64,000 bases of DNA. Source: Balanoglossus misakiensis. Its lineage: Eukaryota; Hemichordata. The notes under the pieces were generated by a model. It saw only the letters and a program-made list of their open reading frames with translations, ran no database searches and was not told where the DNA came from. The stretch covers positions 11,160,001 through 11,224,000 of the forward strand of contig CM082585.2 of the NCBI GenBank assembly GCA_040954595.2. Direction: 5' to 3'. Both the position numbers and the translations under genes were made by a program. Positions 22,798 to 42,436 of this stretch are shown here, in pieces (position 1 is the stretch's first letter; every line of letters begins with the position of its first letter).

Positions 22798-24511
22798 TTT
22801 ACTTACATACCCATAACTCCCAACCACTTTCCCCCACATTTGGTTTAGCACCAAAATACCATTCGTCTTTCCTCATCAGAAACAATTCTGCATCGTGTAT
22901 ACCTACTTCAGTAAGTGCACACATATTCGTGTAGGACATGTCTTGTCACGAGTCCCCCAATGTTATGAAATAAATACAAAGACGTAAGCAAATCAGTTGA
23001 TGTAAAAAAAATCTTTATTTATTGCCTTCAGGAACATAAAACATGGTGACAGCTGAGTAAAGTTTATCTTGAATATAAAAAATTCACAAGGGTAAAATGG
23101 TTTAATAGGAAATCTGTAAGGATTTACTCTCATTGAGTTCCTTGCTTTATTATTGTCATTTTACATGAAAATATTCGACTTGAATACTAAATATGTACAA
23201 AAATGATATTACAATCATCAAATTATATTGTTTTTCTAATGACAAACACTCATAATATTTTCACGGCGATGTCGAACGTTTGGCACACTGCGCTGAGATT
23301 CCAGGCAAACATTATTTGCCTGGTTACAGTTGCCACCCACTGACACGCTTGTGTCTGAAGTTATCAGCCAGCACGAACAATTGGAAGCGTCCTTGAACTG
23401 GCGGACGATGTGGCTGAACTGACAGACTTCAGACGTCGGGGATATAAAACACTGAGTTGGCCACTACTATGCCGGAAACAACTTTTAAAACCCCGGTACA
23501 GAAACTTTCCACACAGTTTTCATGATATTAGTTTCACAAGAAAGTAAAGTCGGGCCAATTGACTGTCCTACCCAATAGATGTGTACTATCTCGTTGATTC
23601 TAATTACACTCCCACATGAAATAATATGCAAATCATTTCTTGGTGTGCAGCTAAATATGACCTCCTTTGTGTACACCTTCATAGAAATCTAGCCACTATA
23701 TGTACCCAGCTACTTCAATGCTGCTTTACAAAGCGCTCAAGCTTATGTACAACAATGGCAATGTCAGATCAAAACAGAACAAAATTTTTGAATGGCAGCT
23801 ATTTGATTTAGTATCATGTTTACTGCAGTGGCAGGTAAAGGCCGACATAGATTGCCATAGATATGCAATGTTAGAGGCAGTGAGAAAGTAAAACTGGGCG
23901 ATATTTTGCAAAGAAAAAATGCCACTAATATCATGATCATCAAACGCCTTCGAAATTTAAGAGTCTAATCTTCGCAATTTATGTAAAGACCAGTGGAACA
24001 CAAGCCTTTACACTTTGTCTGTTAAAGGTAACTTTCATATAAAATGTATTTGAAAAGGCGAAATACAAGCTAAGTGACAGAAATGCTATTTACAACGGCG
24101 TGTACAGACAGAAAGTGAAAGAGTGCGCAGAAGTGATTAAAACCACAACATGGTCTGATGATGAGATACAGAGGCTGAAAGGGGTAATATTGATAAAAGA
24201 ATATTTCCCAAAAAAAACAGATATTTTAAATTTTCTTAATTATAAGACAAGATCAATCTATTGTTTCAATTTGGTATAAATAATACACGACTAATTTTAT
24301 ATGTAAATGTCGCTCTTGACCTTGCAGGATGGTAAGTCCTCGAGAGCGTGTTAATTGTGCTAAAGTCAGGCCACAGAACATTATGGAATGACAATGCAGA
24401 AATGTAAATGTTTAAGACAATTTTGTGAGATTGTAATCCGTGTAAAATCACGTCTGTGGACAGATGGCATCAAAAGCAAATCAGGGCTGGTTAAGACATA
24501 TGTACAAAATC
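22798..24511 (-). other. Probable 3' untranslated and flanking region of TNF-D
   Basis: No gene on either strand. Overlapping minus-strand AATAAA signals at 23014-23023 (AATAAATAAA), followed downstream by a T-rich run, are the first signals below the last TNF-D terminal exon and may end transcripts using exon c. Confidence 0.45.
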
Positions 24512-24754
24512 TTATAATTTTAAAAGTCCCAAAAAATTGGCACCCTCTTCCCTTGATATTCCATTTGGGTTGCCTTGCTCGTCCACGGGTAGAACGACAG
24601 ATACAGTTTGGTGTGGTTGTATTAGTGTAATCCCGGCCGTGTAACATGAGTGGTACGGGTATTTCGACTCAAAGTACTTGCATGACAAGAATTTCTTTTT
24701 TCCAACATTCACCGAGTAGCCAACAAAGAGATTGTTGTCATCTTTAAAGGTCAC
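24512..24754 (-). CDS. TNF-D alternative terminal exon c
   Basis: 81 codons in phase 0, after the acceptor CTTACAG. It begins VTFKDDNNLFVGYSVNVG, contains YHSCYTAGITLIQPHQTVSV and ends in NFLGLLKL with TAA. It encodes a complete C-terminal TNF half with a longer loop before the last strand (PVDEQGNPNGISREEGA). Confidence 0.92.
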   Translation of the reverse strand: MTFKDDNNLFVGYSVNVGKKKFLSCKYFESKYPYHSCYTAGITLIQPHQTVSVVLPVDEQGNPNGISREEGANFLGLLKL

Positions 24755-27700
24755 CTGTAAGTAAGGCACAACCAGAAGTAGGAGTCAGGTGGCGAGGCCC
24801 TTTATTTGTTGTTTAACCGTGGGGGCGGGAAAGATGATCGTCAGGAGAGTTTGACCAGCCCGACGAACGTACTGTCGGGGCTCATGTTGATCACGCGATC
24901 GGGATACCGAATGTGAACTTTGAGCTTGCTTCCCTGCTGAAATCTGGCTATCCCGCCCGTAAAACAGGTATTATACTTCGCCCCAGAATAAGCAGTGTGG
25001 GTACAGGACAGGATTGCGTCATCATCGACAGACACAGCGTGGCTCATGTTCTTGTCATCATAATATAACACCTGGAAGCAGATAAAACACGTTGTCATGT
25101 TGTGGACTCCTGACTTCAATTGGAAAATTTAGGGTCTAATATGATCACATCTGTGTACTCTTTCACTTTGTTCTGTACATATTTTCTGGAATAATTTTCA
25201 CAGCCCTTTAAAACTGTTGAGATGAGCTCAACAACGGTTATCGTTCACCCTGTATAAAATAACCTTTAAACTGGCGGCCATAGTCAGAACTAGACCCGCC
25301 ATTAAAAACAATGCCTTTGTGCTCACTGTGTACAATACAACACTGTCCTTGTGTCAAATGTGAATAGAATCGGCCTGAGTGATGGCTCCGGACATGGAAA
25401 CATTGTAACAAAATAGTCGTCTGGTCGCCATATTGGATCGTGTCACCGAACAAGTTGACGTGTACATGTACAACATCACAGTGTATTTTCCTTGTGCCAA
25501 ATGTGAACCAATTTGGTTCTCACAGCCCAAGAAACGACAGCGGACGCGTGAACGGATGGAGCTTAGTCTATGTAGCTTAAGCTAACTAAACATCTGTTCA
25601 CTTAAATTTGATTATTCCTACAAAGGTTGTCACTGGGGTCAGTTGAACTTCCGCTTCATACTGTATTTTCACTGTTACTGTTGACTGTGCGGGCACATGA
25701 ACAAGACCTCCGGTATAACATGAGCTGAGTTCCGGGGCTCTGCTATATATATAATTAATACATCTGAAAAAGAGGTCTCCGCCAATGTCAATATAGTGAC
25801 CAACAAATGGATTGCCTTTATACGTTACCTAAAAATCAAGACAGAAAATAAGCAATGATTAACTCATAATACATTTATGTTGAACTCTGCACACATACTA
25901 GTTTCAAACAAAGCTTGAATTGTGTTACTTGGCTACAAACCCATTGCTACGGTAATTTATCAAGTCTCGCAAGATCTCGTGATGAGCAGAATATGGTCTA
26001 TTGAGATCACATTTACCTGGCTATATACATAGTACAGGCCAGCCTCTTCCACGATAATCTCCCCGTCTATGTTCTTTCGAAATTTACTCTTGTCATCGTT
26101 CGTCATCCAGTCTGCGTACTTCCAGAAATTAATGGTTCCATCTGTAATTAAAACCAAATGTTTCAATTTTTGAAATCAAAAAAGAAAACATAATGTTCAC
26201 CGTCTTATTTTCATTTTAAAAACACAACACTTCTTTGTATTTTCGCCATAGAGTTAACACACAGAGGGTGGCCATTTTGATTTTCAAATCTGAGGCAATT
26301 TTGTTCGCCCATTCAAAACTTTGCACGGTGACCCCATTTTTTATTCTCAATCATAGTACTGTACAAAATAGCAGAGTTTCAAACTATTCATTTGACACAA
26401 GGAAATTAAAATCCCAAATCAACTACCTTACCTTTAATCTCAACAACGCCTCCATTTTGGCGATCGCCCACAAAATGAGCCGCAATGACACTCGACTAAA
26501 ACAGATTTTAAGAAGAAATGAACAAAGTGTCAATCGTCTGACAGAACGAAAGTGAAAGCGAAAACTCACGTGGGCCAGTGTGTACAGCCGCTTCGTTATC
26601 CCCTTCTAAATGGGCAGCGATTAACTCAGGCTGGTAAAAACGAACATACACAACCAATATTTAGAAGTAATTTTCACGACTGATTGTAACGTCAAATGTA
26701 TTGGTTTTCACAAACCATTATAACAATGATGATTTGGAATTTATAATTTCTTAATTTATGCCAATCTGATGGAGATCTCTGGATTTATTTTGTGCCTAGC
26801 TCGGGCAATGAAAATACACACAGCACCACACGTTGGTTTTGCGCTTTAGCGTATAACAGCGGCAACAACAACAAAACAGCAGCAACAACAACAACAACAA
26901 CAGCAACAAATTGCAACAAAACACAAGCAAAATATCCCCAAATACTGTTATGCTTAGTGAAGAATTAGAGGAAGGGGAAAGTTGAACTAGACCTTAATTA
27001 ATTCCCACTATATTTCCTATTAGACAAAAAAGTATGCTTACCGCTTGGCCAGGTTCACCTGCAAGGCAAAACACAAAGGGATAAGTTTAATATGAGAAAA
27101 AAATACTTTTCGGTCGTTGTTAGAGAATTCTGACTCGAATAGTCCATATAGGATAATTTTAGTCTAGGTTTTCCTAAAACTTCTTACACATAAAAGAACT
27201 TAATGATGCCAGCCAGAATTAAATTTAATATATTTGAACACAGTTTTGTTGATGAAGTTAAACATATTAAATCATACACATTCACGTACCTGGTTCTCCC
27301 TTTTCGCCTTTTTCTGAAATATAACGGATAAAAATGGAAAACAGTCAGTTCAACTTAGCTGTTATTGAGCTTGGCTAGAAATTTAAGTGTACAGCAACCA
27401 TCTCAAATCTCCTTCACAAAGTCCTGTCATGTTCCGGGACTGTATAGCTACTTCAAATAAGCAAAGGTTCAAAGGTACTTATACTTACCCCCCTTCCGCT
27501 TTTTGCCCTTTTTCTCTCCTTTTTTCTTTCCTCTTTTAACGCGATCTGTGGAAAAAATCAACATAATAAAAACATTACACTTCAAAGCAACAAGAATTTC
27601 ATAATTTGCCTCTTTCCTGTCCTCAAAAGAACTTCAGTGACAAGAACAAACGTTAACGCTTTAAGTACCCTGATGAAACTCACCCTTTCCGATATCTTCG

Positions 27701-28390
27701 ATATCATCCTCCAGGCCATATTCACCCAGGTCTCCCTTGGACTTTGAATTTTCGTAAGGAAAAGAACTCTCCATGTCAGCGTCGAAGTCAACTTCAACTA
27801 GATTACCCTTCTCGTTCGAATTTCGCGACATAACGCCTCTCTCTTCATTTTCACTGTATTCATGACCCCTGATAATACTTGCCATGATTTTCTACGGAGA
27901 TAAAAAAACAATCGCAATTAAACTACAGTCTCAATCGTTTGCCAATGGTTAGAATGTCAAAAGCATGGACTAGATACATAACGATAAAACTAGGGCGGTG
28001 AGCTACTGGTCTTATGTGAAATATCAGTAGTTTTGAGTGTTGTTTGCGAACACTCACCTGCATAAGAGGTCCGGTTTCATACGCTTGGCCCGTGTTCATG
28101 TTTGTGCCAACTTCCGTCTTGTCGGGCTTAGCCTCGTTGTGCACAACGGGGCCAACATTGTTAGCCCTCGGACGGCTGCACTCTTCTGGTAGAGCTTCAA
28201 GCGCCTCCTGCAATTGGCCGACTATACACTCCAGCTGGTCGATCCTCCTGCTTTGACCAACTTCGTGCCAAACGAACACCGGAACTAACACCAAAACAAT
28301 TAACACAGCGCTACCATTCGCCCACGAATTCCGCGAAGGCTTCGTAGCGCTAGCAGGCTCTGCGGTGATTAGACCCTGGTGGTCAACCAT
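24512..28390 (-). CDS. TNF-D: ectodysplasin-like collagenous TNF ligand with three alternative terminal exons
   Basis: Shared minus-strand exons: 28058-28390 (start ATG, TM about residues 27-43, then coiled coil), 27684-27891 (acidic stalk), 27489-27545 (furin-type RVKR followed by a Lys-rich stretch), 27290-27313 and 27042-27058 (Gly-x-y repeats GEKGEKGEPGEPGQA), 26570-26630 (strand A, IAAHLEGDNEAAVHTG) and 26017-26141 (WKYADWM...AGLYYVYSQ). These total 825 bases, 275 residues, all phase-consistent. Three terminal exons then follow, each starting in phase 0 with a stop: a 25598-25828, b 24841-25071, c 24512-24754, giving 351, 351 or 355 residues. The order TM, furin site with Lys-rich stretch, collagen, TNF is that of EDA (human 391 residues). 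The product would be a trimeric type II ligand, cleavable to a soluble form. Receptor unknown. Confidence 0.9.
24801..24806 (-). terminator. Candidate polyadenylation signal of TNF-D exon b
   Basis: AATAAA on the minus strand, between terminal exons b and c, 35 bases after the exon b stop. Confidence 0.5.
24841..25071 (-). CDS. TNF-D alternative terminal exon b
   Basis: 77 codons in phase 0, the same length as exon a. It begins VLYYDDKNMSHAVSVDDD, contains KYNTCFTGGIARF and YPDRVINMSPDSTFVGLVKL, and ends in TGA. The segments YPDRVINM and YNTC are shared with TNF-E exon b. A minus-strand AATAAA at 24801-24806 lies only 35 bases after the stop. Confidence 0.92.
   Translation of the reverse strand: MLYYDDKNMSHAVSVDDDAILSCTHTAYSGAKYNTCFTGGIARFQQGSKLKVHIRYPDRVINMSPDSTFVGLVKLS
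25598..25828 (-). CDS. TNF-D alternative terminal exon a
   Basis: 77 codons in phase 0, after the acceptor TTTTTAG. It begins VTYKGNPFVGHYIDIGG, includes SSCYTGGLVHVP (the conserved Cys-Tyr-Thr-Gly turn before strand F) and ends FVGIIKFK with TGA. It encodes the C-terminal half of a TNF domain. No AATAAA or ATTAAA lies between this stop and exon b, so its 3' end is unclear. Confidence 0.88.
   Translation of the reverse strand, partial: VTYKGNPFVGHYIDIGGDLFFRCINYIYSRAPELSSCYTGGLVHVPAQSTVTVKIQYEAEVQLTPVTTFVGIIKFK
25890..25992 (+). repeat. Dispersed repeat, partial copy 3
   Basis: Shares the ACTAGTTTCAAACAAAGCTTG-type start and the CTCGCAAGATCTCGTGATGAGC end with the copies at 10742-10880 and 34861-35000. 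It lies in the intron before TNF-D exon a. Confidence 0.6.
26862..26909. repeat. CAA trinucleotide repeat
   Basis: Interrupted AAC/CAG simple repeat within a TNF-D intron. Confidence 0.9.
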
Positions 28391-31300
28391 GTCTGTGTTG
28401 TTCGCGCTGTTGGTGCATGCTGTATGGACTTTGCAGTCCTCGCTCTACGCCTTCTAAACTTCATTATACGGGGACCAAAGTGGTTCCAGGAATCGCGGAC
28501 ATGCGCAATCGAGCCTTCTCGGCGGATAGCTAGTTTACTTCACCTGACCTGGGCCTTGCTGGGCTCTGGTGGTCATGTGTGTAAGAGCTCTTTGGCACCA
28601 TGCCAGTGTATGGTCGCCGCCAATAAGTATATCTTGTCTGCAGCTGGCGAGACGTCCTTTTGAACTCATAAAAGCACAGGTGACTTGTACAAAAACGCAA
28701 CGTTTACAAGTGAAAGAAATACAATTTGGTGACATAAACTAAACTGCTCGTATATCATAAACTTATAGTAACCCCATAACGCAATTATTATACAGACTAA
28801 CACTTATGATATTATTAAAAGAATAACAGATTAAACTTAAATTTGCTATAGCAACTGTCGGTGAGGGCGTCTGTAATAAAACATATCAATTTCTTCGACG
28901 TGTGTTATGGAGTAACCTCATATCATTAATTGGCCGCGGTTGCAAGCAATTCTCGAAAATGATATCAAGTACAGTATTTAACAATGTCGACTTTGAAATT
29001 GTCGCATACACAGAACATTTTTCGATGCGTTATAAACCACTACAATGGGGAATCCCCACAGCTACTTAACCATACTGGGAGTATATGGTATTCGAAATTG
29101 TAGATGGTTGGTTTAGGAGAGGTGAGTTTGGCAGAGCGAGAGAAGGGGGCTCAAAAGTACGATGGACAACTTACAGACAGCTCACACAAAGTAAACTTAC
29201 CTGTGTTCATACTAAGCTTAAATGATCGACACAAACCATACGAGTTCCAACTCTGCTAAAATATGCTCTGTCTGTGTACTGTTACCTCAATATAATGACA
29301 GTATACCATTGCAGTTGCATAGCAACATGCATTCCCAGGCTGGCAGGCCTTCCCTCCCATTCTACAGATGGAAATACCTGATTCCAGAGTGATCTCCATC
29401 TCGGGAATCAAAAGTGGTATGTCGCATGCAAGTTCGAGCTGTGCTAAGCCAAATGGTGCTGCTCTAGACGCAGACACCTTATCGCAACAAGCACAAGCCA
29501 GGACTGGCGGGTGGGACTACAGCGTAGAAAGTATAATCGCGTTGACAAAATCCCCGTCTAAAAAAAGACTGGAAACCCCCTATTTGGGCTGTTTGTGACG
29601 TCACCTGGGGAAACCCCAGCCGCACCTCAAATGAGACCAAAATGCGTGGGCTACCCAGTAGGCTTATACCTTATCCAGTTATGGGTAGGCCTCTATAGAC
29701 GATGAAGCAGTGTACACATGGACCATGTATTCATCGGCCATTTGATATTCCGCCACCGATTCCAACATAACCGTAAGTACAACACACCTGATTCATAGAG
29801 GTCAAGTCAAGCGCATTGTCTGTGATTTAAATTTGGCCAAGCTCACTGTCTTACCCGCCTAGACAGAAGCTTGGGTCTGGCAAAGAACACCAAATGCTCC
29901 CAGTTCATAACAAACTGGTAGTTGTGGACACAAAACAAATAACCCTAGCTCTACATGATGCACTGGCACAGGTAATCATCAACTAGACTGAGTGGGTTTG
30001 TGTTAAAATTAAGCTGTTTACAGTCCTTGAAGGGGGCCGTGAAGTTTTGACATGTGTCGCAGGGAATGACAGATAGAATCAGGACAGTTGCTTGTCTGAA
30101 AGCCTTGGATGGAGTCAAGGTCATGCAGAAATAGGTGCATAACATTTACTCCGTGGTTTCACAAAGACAGGGAACAGAATGTCAGGGATTCCACATCAGA
30201 AGTTAACAAGACTGCATTTTCGTGCAAAGGGTTTACACTCTGAAACTCTCAATGTGAACGCCCAGTCAGTCTCGTCTATACGACAAGCAGGAAACCATAC
30301 CCTATTCAGACAAGTTGAGGTTAAATAGGCATCCCATATTTCAAAACAGTCGAATTTTTTTAACGTGGTCTCTTGACCTAAATCGAAGGGGCAAACTGAT
30401 TTAAGGTAACTATGGTAATTAATCCAAGGGAAGATATCACTATCTAATCACAATCTATTTTCCGCGCAGTATCTGTCACTGTCACGACGGTTTATCGGAA
30501 GAGAACTTTATATGACTAGGTATCACACCAACCTGGTTAAAACTTGAAAAGCATTTATCTGGTGCTTGATTATTAAAGTACACTTGAGTGTAAATCAACC
30601 AGCAAATTGCCCGCAATAAACGGGCGTTCAGCAGTACATTCAAGTCTCTCGCCATAAAAAGAAAGTTTCATCATGAAACACAGATCCCCAACACAGCAGA
30701 AGTCTGTTCATAAAAGTCTCCAGACTACCAGACGAGAAAATGTGGTTTCAACACGATGTTGAACAGAATGAAACAGCATGACTGTAACCCGGTTGCCATG
30801 CGCAAACTGCCGGCTACCTATAGACCCACCACAATGAACTTTTAAGCCGGACAATGACACACTTCAGCTAGGGCTTTATTCAAGATCTTTGCTGAAAATT
30901 TCGGAGCCCCCTTCAATTTTGTCAACTTTGAACTCTGGGTGGGTCATGTGAGGTCACCGCTTCATCATTTTGGCGCTCATCAAACAGAATTTGGCTGTTC
31001 TAATAAACAGTCTGGTTCTATCTGACCTTGGGAGCTTAGGACAATATACATGTCGATGCCAACTTCGGCCCCCATTTTCAAATAGTGAATAATGGGAAGG
31101 TGTTGTTGACAACAGAAACGTCAAAAGCTCAAAGGTCATGATAAATAATGGACATGGCATGGGCTATTTCTGTTGATAAGCGCGATGTTGTAGTCCCGGA
31201 CCTTATTGTACGCCTGTTAGTTTACGCAGGCTTGGCTCACATCCAAATAATATAACAATGGTCAGGACTTTGATACCTCCTGAACTCAAACAACGCACGC

Positions 31301-31684
31301 AAGGACAAGATTTTAGCATGCGTCACAACAATGCGGCGACTACAGTTCTAGATTACTTGGCCCAGGTGCCAAAGTGAAAGTAAACTCACATTTCCTAAAC
31401 TGCAGATTTACCTTCATGGATTTTGCCAAATCCGATTTAATTCAAGAATTTGATGTCAAGAATGTCTATGTGTTGTAATATCTTTATGTCACAAGGAGAT
31501 TTAGCTAAATAGACGCACTGACTGTGTCGACTAATAGAGTCACATTTCCATGTCGGCTCTACAGTCATATGTCAACACGCTCGTCCTCGGAGTACGAAAG
31601 GCTCCACGGACGTTCTAAATATAGTCTTGAGAATCATGTGAAAATGAAATAAACAAAAACGCAAACGAAAATTAAAATCAGACA
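28391..31684. other. Intergenic between TNF-D and TNF-E
   Basis: Upstream region of TNF-D. No coding region that I can support on either strand. Confidence 0.5.
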
Positions 31685-31690
31685 TTTATT
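31685..31690 (-). terminator. Candidate polyadenylation signal of TNF-E exon c
   Basis: Minus-strand AATAAA about 570 bases below the exon c stop. A second one is at 31788-31793. Confidence 0.4.
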
Positions 31691-32255
31691 AAGTCAAAAC
31701 TGAATAATGTCTTACAACGGAACAGGTTACAACTTGAAGACAAAGTAAGAAACTAAGGAATTCAAGTTAGGATGATGTCAACGTAAATTTATTGATAACA
31801 CTGATTATCTCGAGTTGCTGAACGATAAATGTTCTGATATGCAAGTATACACTAAAGAGGAAAGCATAGTAAACTTGGACATGTTTGTAAATTACAAAAC
31901 GTGAAAAGTAATTAAGATCATGCAATATGCCTTGTCCAAGGCGAATATTGTATGTTTCTAGAAATAGCAGTGTAACTGCCGGAAGTGAAAACTGTCAGTT
32001 TATACACATGGAAACTGTGTGACCTGCCGGAAGTGAAAGAGTACACAGCCTGGACTACTTTTAGGAAAGAAAACTGCGGAAAGAAATTCCAACGTACAAT
32101 GGATTACAATGTCACCTGTTGGTTTCTTTGTTGTAAAATCAATTGTAAATGGAGTTCTGCATAAATATTCTCATTGATACACTGAGGTATACAATGTTGT
32201 GTCTCCACAGACCTGATCATGCTATAGTATATCCCACCTACTGGTACTTGTGTGA

Positions 32256-39109
<6,854 letters not shown>

Positions 39110-42100
39110 TAGAAACGACCTATGGTGTAGTATTTACGACGGATCTTGTCAGCCCGAGTGTGCGGTGCATTGGATTGCCGGGACCAGGTCGTCGCGACTT
39201 CGATGTTAGCGCCAGGATTCGCGCAGTGGGCCGTTTCTGTTTGCGAGTTGTCGCACACGCATTAAAAACACTTCTGAGAACCAGACTCCCCCATTCGTTG
39301 CAATCGACCCCGGCGTGCTGACTCTGGACCTAAATATTACGTCACGTGACCGCAATGCCCAGCCAAAGTTTGCCATTAACTAAACTGTCTTTGACAGACG
39401 GTTGTGAGCCAACAGGCGGGAAACATTTACTTCAAAGATGGGCGTGGTTTATAAAACAACCACTGAGTACATGTATAAGCATATCAATGCCTACTTTTAC
39501 ATGCAAGGTAGCTCAAAGAAGCTGCCGCACCCCCTAGGCCATGCAGCACGCTTAGCTTTGTGGGTCAAACACGCCTCCGTCCTAGTGCCATGTTTGGCTT
39601 CACAGAGCGTGAATATCGCAGACATGTGTGGAGAAGGGGCTGGGGGAAAAGTAGTTCGCCGGATGTTATCAGGTGTTCTTTGACTGTTAAGAATATCAAG
39701 GTGAACTTTAAAATCAATCCGCACTGTCAATGAAGACTTTTTGACGAGTCTTGTCTAAAGTTACTGTTATCCACAAAACATGGAACGAGGAAGCACAATT
39801 GGTTGCATGTAGCAACCAAGCAATGTGGCAATGTTGTCCCTCAGTGCACAGGTCGGTTTGTCCTTCAGCTGACCTGACGGTGACACTTTGACATAGTTTG
39901 AGGGCGCAGTACCGTGAAACTTTTCAATCATGGCACTAGTATCACTTTACAGTACGACCCACGCCTGGGCATGACCATCACAAGAAGACTGTATCACCCC
40001 AATATGTAATACTAACCCAATATGTAATAACACTTAACCCAATATGTAACACTAACCCATTAACAATGAACTTTCCTACTTACAGGTATGACGAGACGTG
40101 GTGCCTTTGTAGCTTCTTGGACGAGAGAAGTAAACTTGTTCAACGAGGCCGAGTGGACGGACGATATCCATGTGATGCAATAGAGTGCTCTGAGAAGCAG
40201 TTTCTTTCCTGATGGTCTAAAACAGAACACAGAGATTTTGTGTACAGAATATTAGGAATGAATAATATAAGTGAAAGTCAAACGAATAGATCAATAAAAA
40301 AGCAATGATGACGCCCAATGCAACACTGATACACCAGATATACATTACGTGACACCTAGACAATTATGACTACCGCGAAACCATTGCACATTTACTATAC
40401 ATTTTCGACATGTTAGATGTTTTGATTTATTTCACATGATCACACAAGACGAATGACACTCATGGCCAGAACAATGTTCATGTATGCCACGTGCGTCGGG
40501 TTGTAAACAGCGCCATCGTGTGGTGAATAAATGCATCACGTTCATCTCCAAGCATCACCAAGCCCATGTATACGTATTAGGCTGGTTCGTTGAAGTATAA
40601 CACATTCTTGAACAAGCAAACTGCCCTGTGCCATCTGCCCTTTTCTCTTATCCTGTTATCGTTGGCACACCGGCTGACAGTACACTGATGATGTACACAC
40701 TCTCCCATTCTCATCTACCTTGGACATGCGCAGCAGTAGAACCATTAACTTCAACAAAACTAAATAACTATGCTGACCAGTTACTAGACACGTGTTGTCT
40801 GGCTGTCGCAAAGGTTATGATTTGACCTACTTAACGGAACCCAAAATATCCCGGCCGCCATTCAAGTTTCAGGAAAGTGGCAAGATAGATTGAAATATCG
40901 TAGAGACACAACAGAAAATGTTCTCAACAAATAAACGCGCCTGCAGGTATCACTCACCTAAAATTTTCCACCTGTGAGGCTGTCTCACAGAATGAGAATT
41001 ATGAAACAGGCAGTCTGCAATCTTGTCTCGTACCACGTGCGGGCCCATTCTGCGGAGTTTTATCCAGTTCATCATATATTCAGCACTCTGGAGACACATA
41101 ATTCTTTCAAGCTTCTGATGACACTAACGGCGGCGGTGTGTCACTTCATTTGCCGGCCCTCACGAATGACTTCATACTCTACAAAGAGAAAAACTTCAAC
41201 CGTCAATTTTTCATGCATGCAAGACTCGTTCGTCTCTTGTCGTTCACAGACAAATCTCTCCCAATCATACCGTCTAATATTCTGACGTCAAGATCGACTG
41301 TCAGGACAGGGGCACGTGCTGCCACAGGTGTTCTTGTTCAATGCCATCTGCAGGTAATGTGGCGCGTGGTGGTAAAACGGAGCAGCAGCACGAGAATGTT
41401 CCTTCAAGGGAGTACATCACATGGATGTTTTGTCTCCGGAAATTCCCATCATCAGAAACAATAGCTGCGCACTTCAAATTGGAAATCCCCCGTTCTTACT
41501 GTATTTGATTGGGCGAGAAACGTCACGTGACCCATTAACTTGCGAACTTCTTATATGTAAAGCATGTTATTCGTAATCTTAACCTGCCACGCCAGGCTAG
41601 CTGAGATCAATGTCATCATACGTGGGCATATATCTATACATGCGCGAGGGAGTTATTCTCCACTCTGAATGAAGGCAAGATTGCGCCCTCAGCAACGGGT
41701 TATCGTGATCAAATTTTCGATTTTATTCATAGAAGCAAGTATTAAAACATTTTTCTGAATTTTACATTGACATACATTTAAAAGTTTCTCTTTAAAAGTA
41801 TCAGAATCTGAAGTGTAAATGCAAAGATAATGTTCGAATGATTTGATATATAAATCTGAATGCTATACAGTTACATCTATCAAAAGCTGTACAAAATAAG
41901 ATGTAATGTTGCTAAATTTTCTGATTTCAAAGTTGTCTTCTGGTGCAAACTCTACTGATATTGAAAAGCTGTTTCTTGTTTTTGATTCAACAAAATGTTC
42001 TGATTTCATAATGGTCATTGTTTTCTACTATTAAACACTGCGTGACTGAAAAAACTACATGCAATCACGCTACACCAGTTACATGAATAGCAGAGCGCCC

Positions 42101-42436
42101 CCTATGGTCACTGTACTCAGAAAATCAACATACACTAGCAACTTTTCAGATACTGTTTGACTGTGGTATCTGTGTTCAACACGGTTTTCCATACCAAAGC
42201 TGGAAAGTTGGAACTAACAACTACAAATGGGTTCTGTGTGTTCAGACTGGATTTCCATTCTTGATAGTATAAGGTGAGCATTTCCATTTCCAATCTCACA
42301 GATAGATTCACTGTTGCTGTATACAAGTGAACTCCTATATCTTCAAAAGTTTTCTTCTTCAGGAACAGACACTATACGCATGTGTATGAGGCATAAATAA
42401 TAATATAAACTGCCAATGTGTAAGTATACAAATGTC
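39110..42436. other. Intergenic between TNF-E and the PLEKHB-like gene
   Basis: Upstream region of TNF-E and 3' region of the PLEKHB-like gene. A minus-strand AATAAA at 41722-41727 may serve the latter. No gene is supported. Confidence 0.5.
39996..40058. repeat. Short tandem repeat of an AACCCAATATGTAA-like unit
   Basis: Three imperfect copies with the core CCAATATGTAA. Confidence 0.8.
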
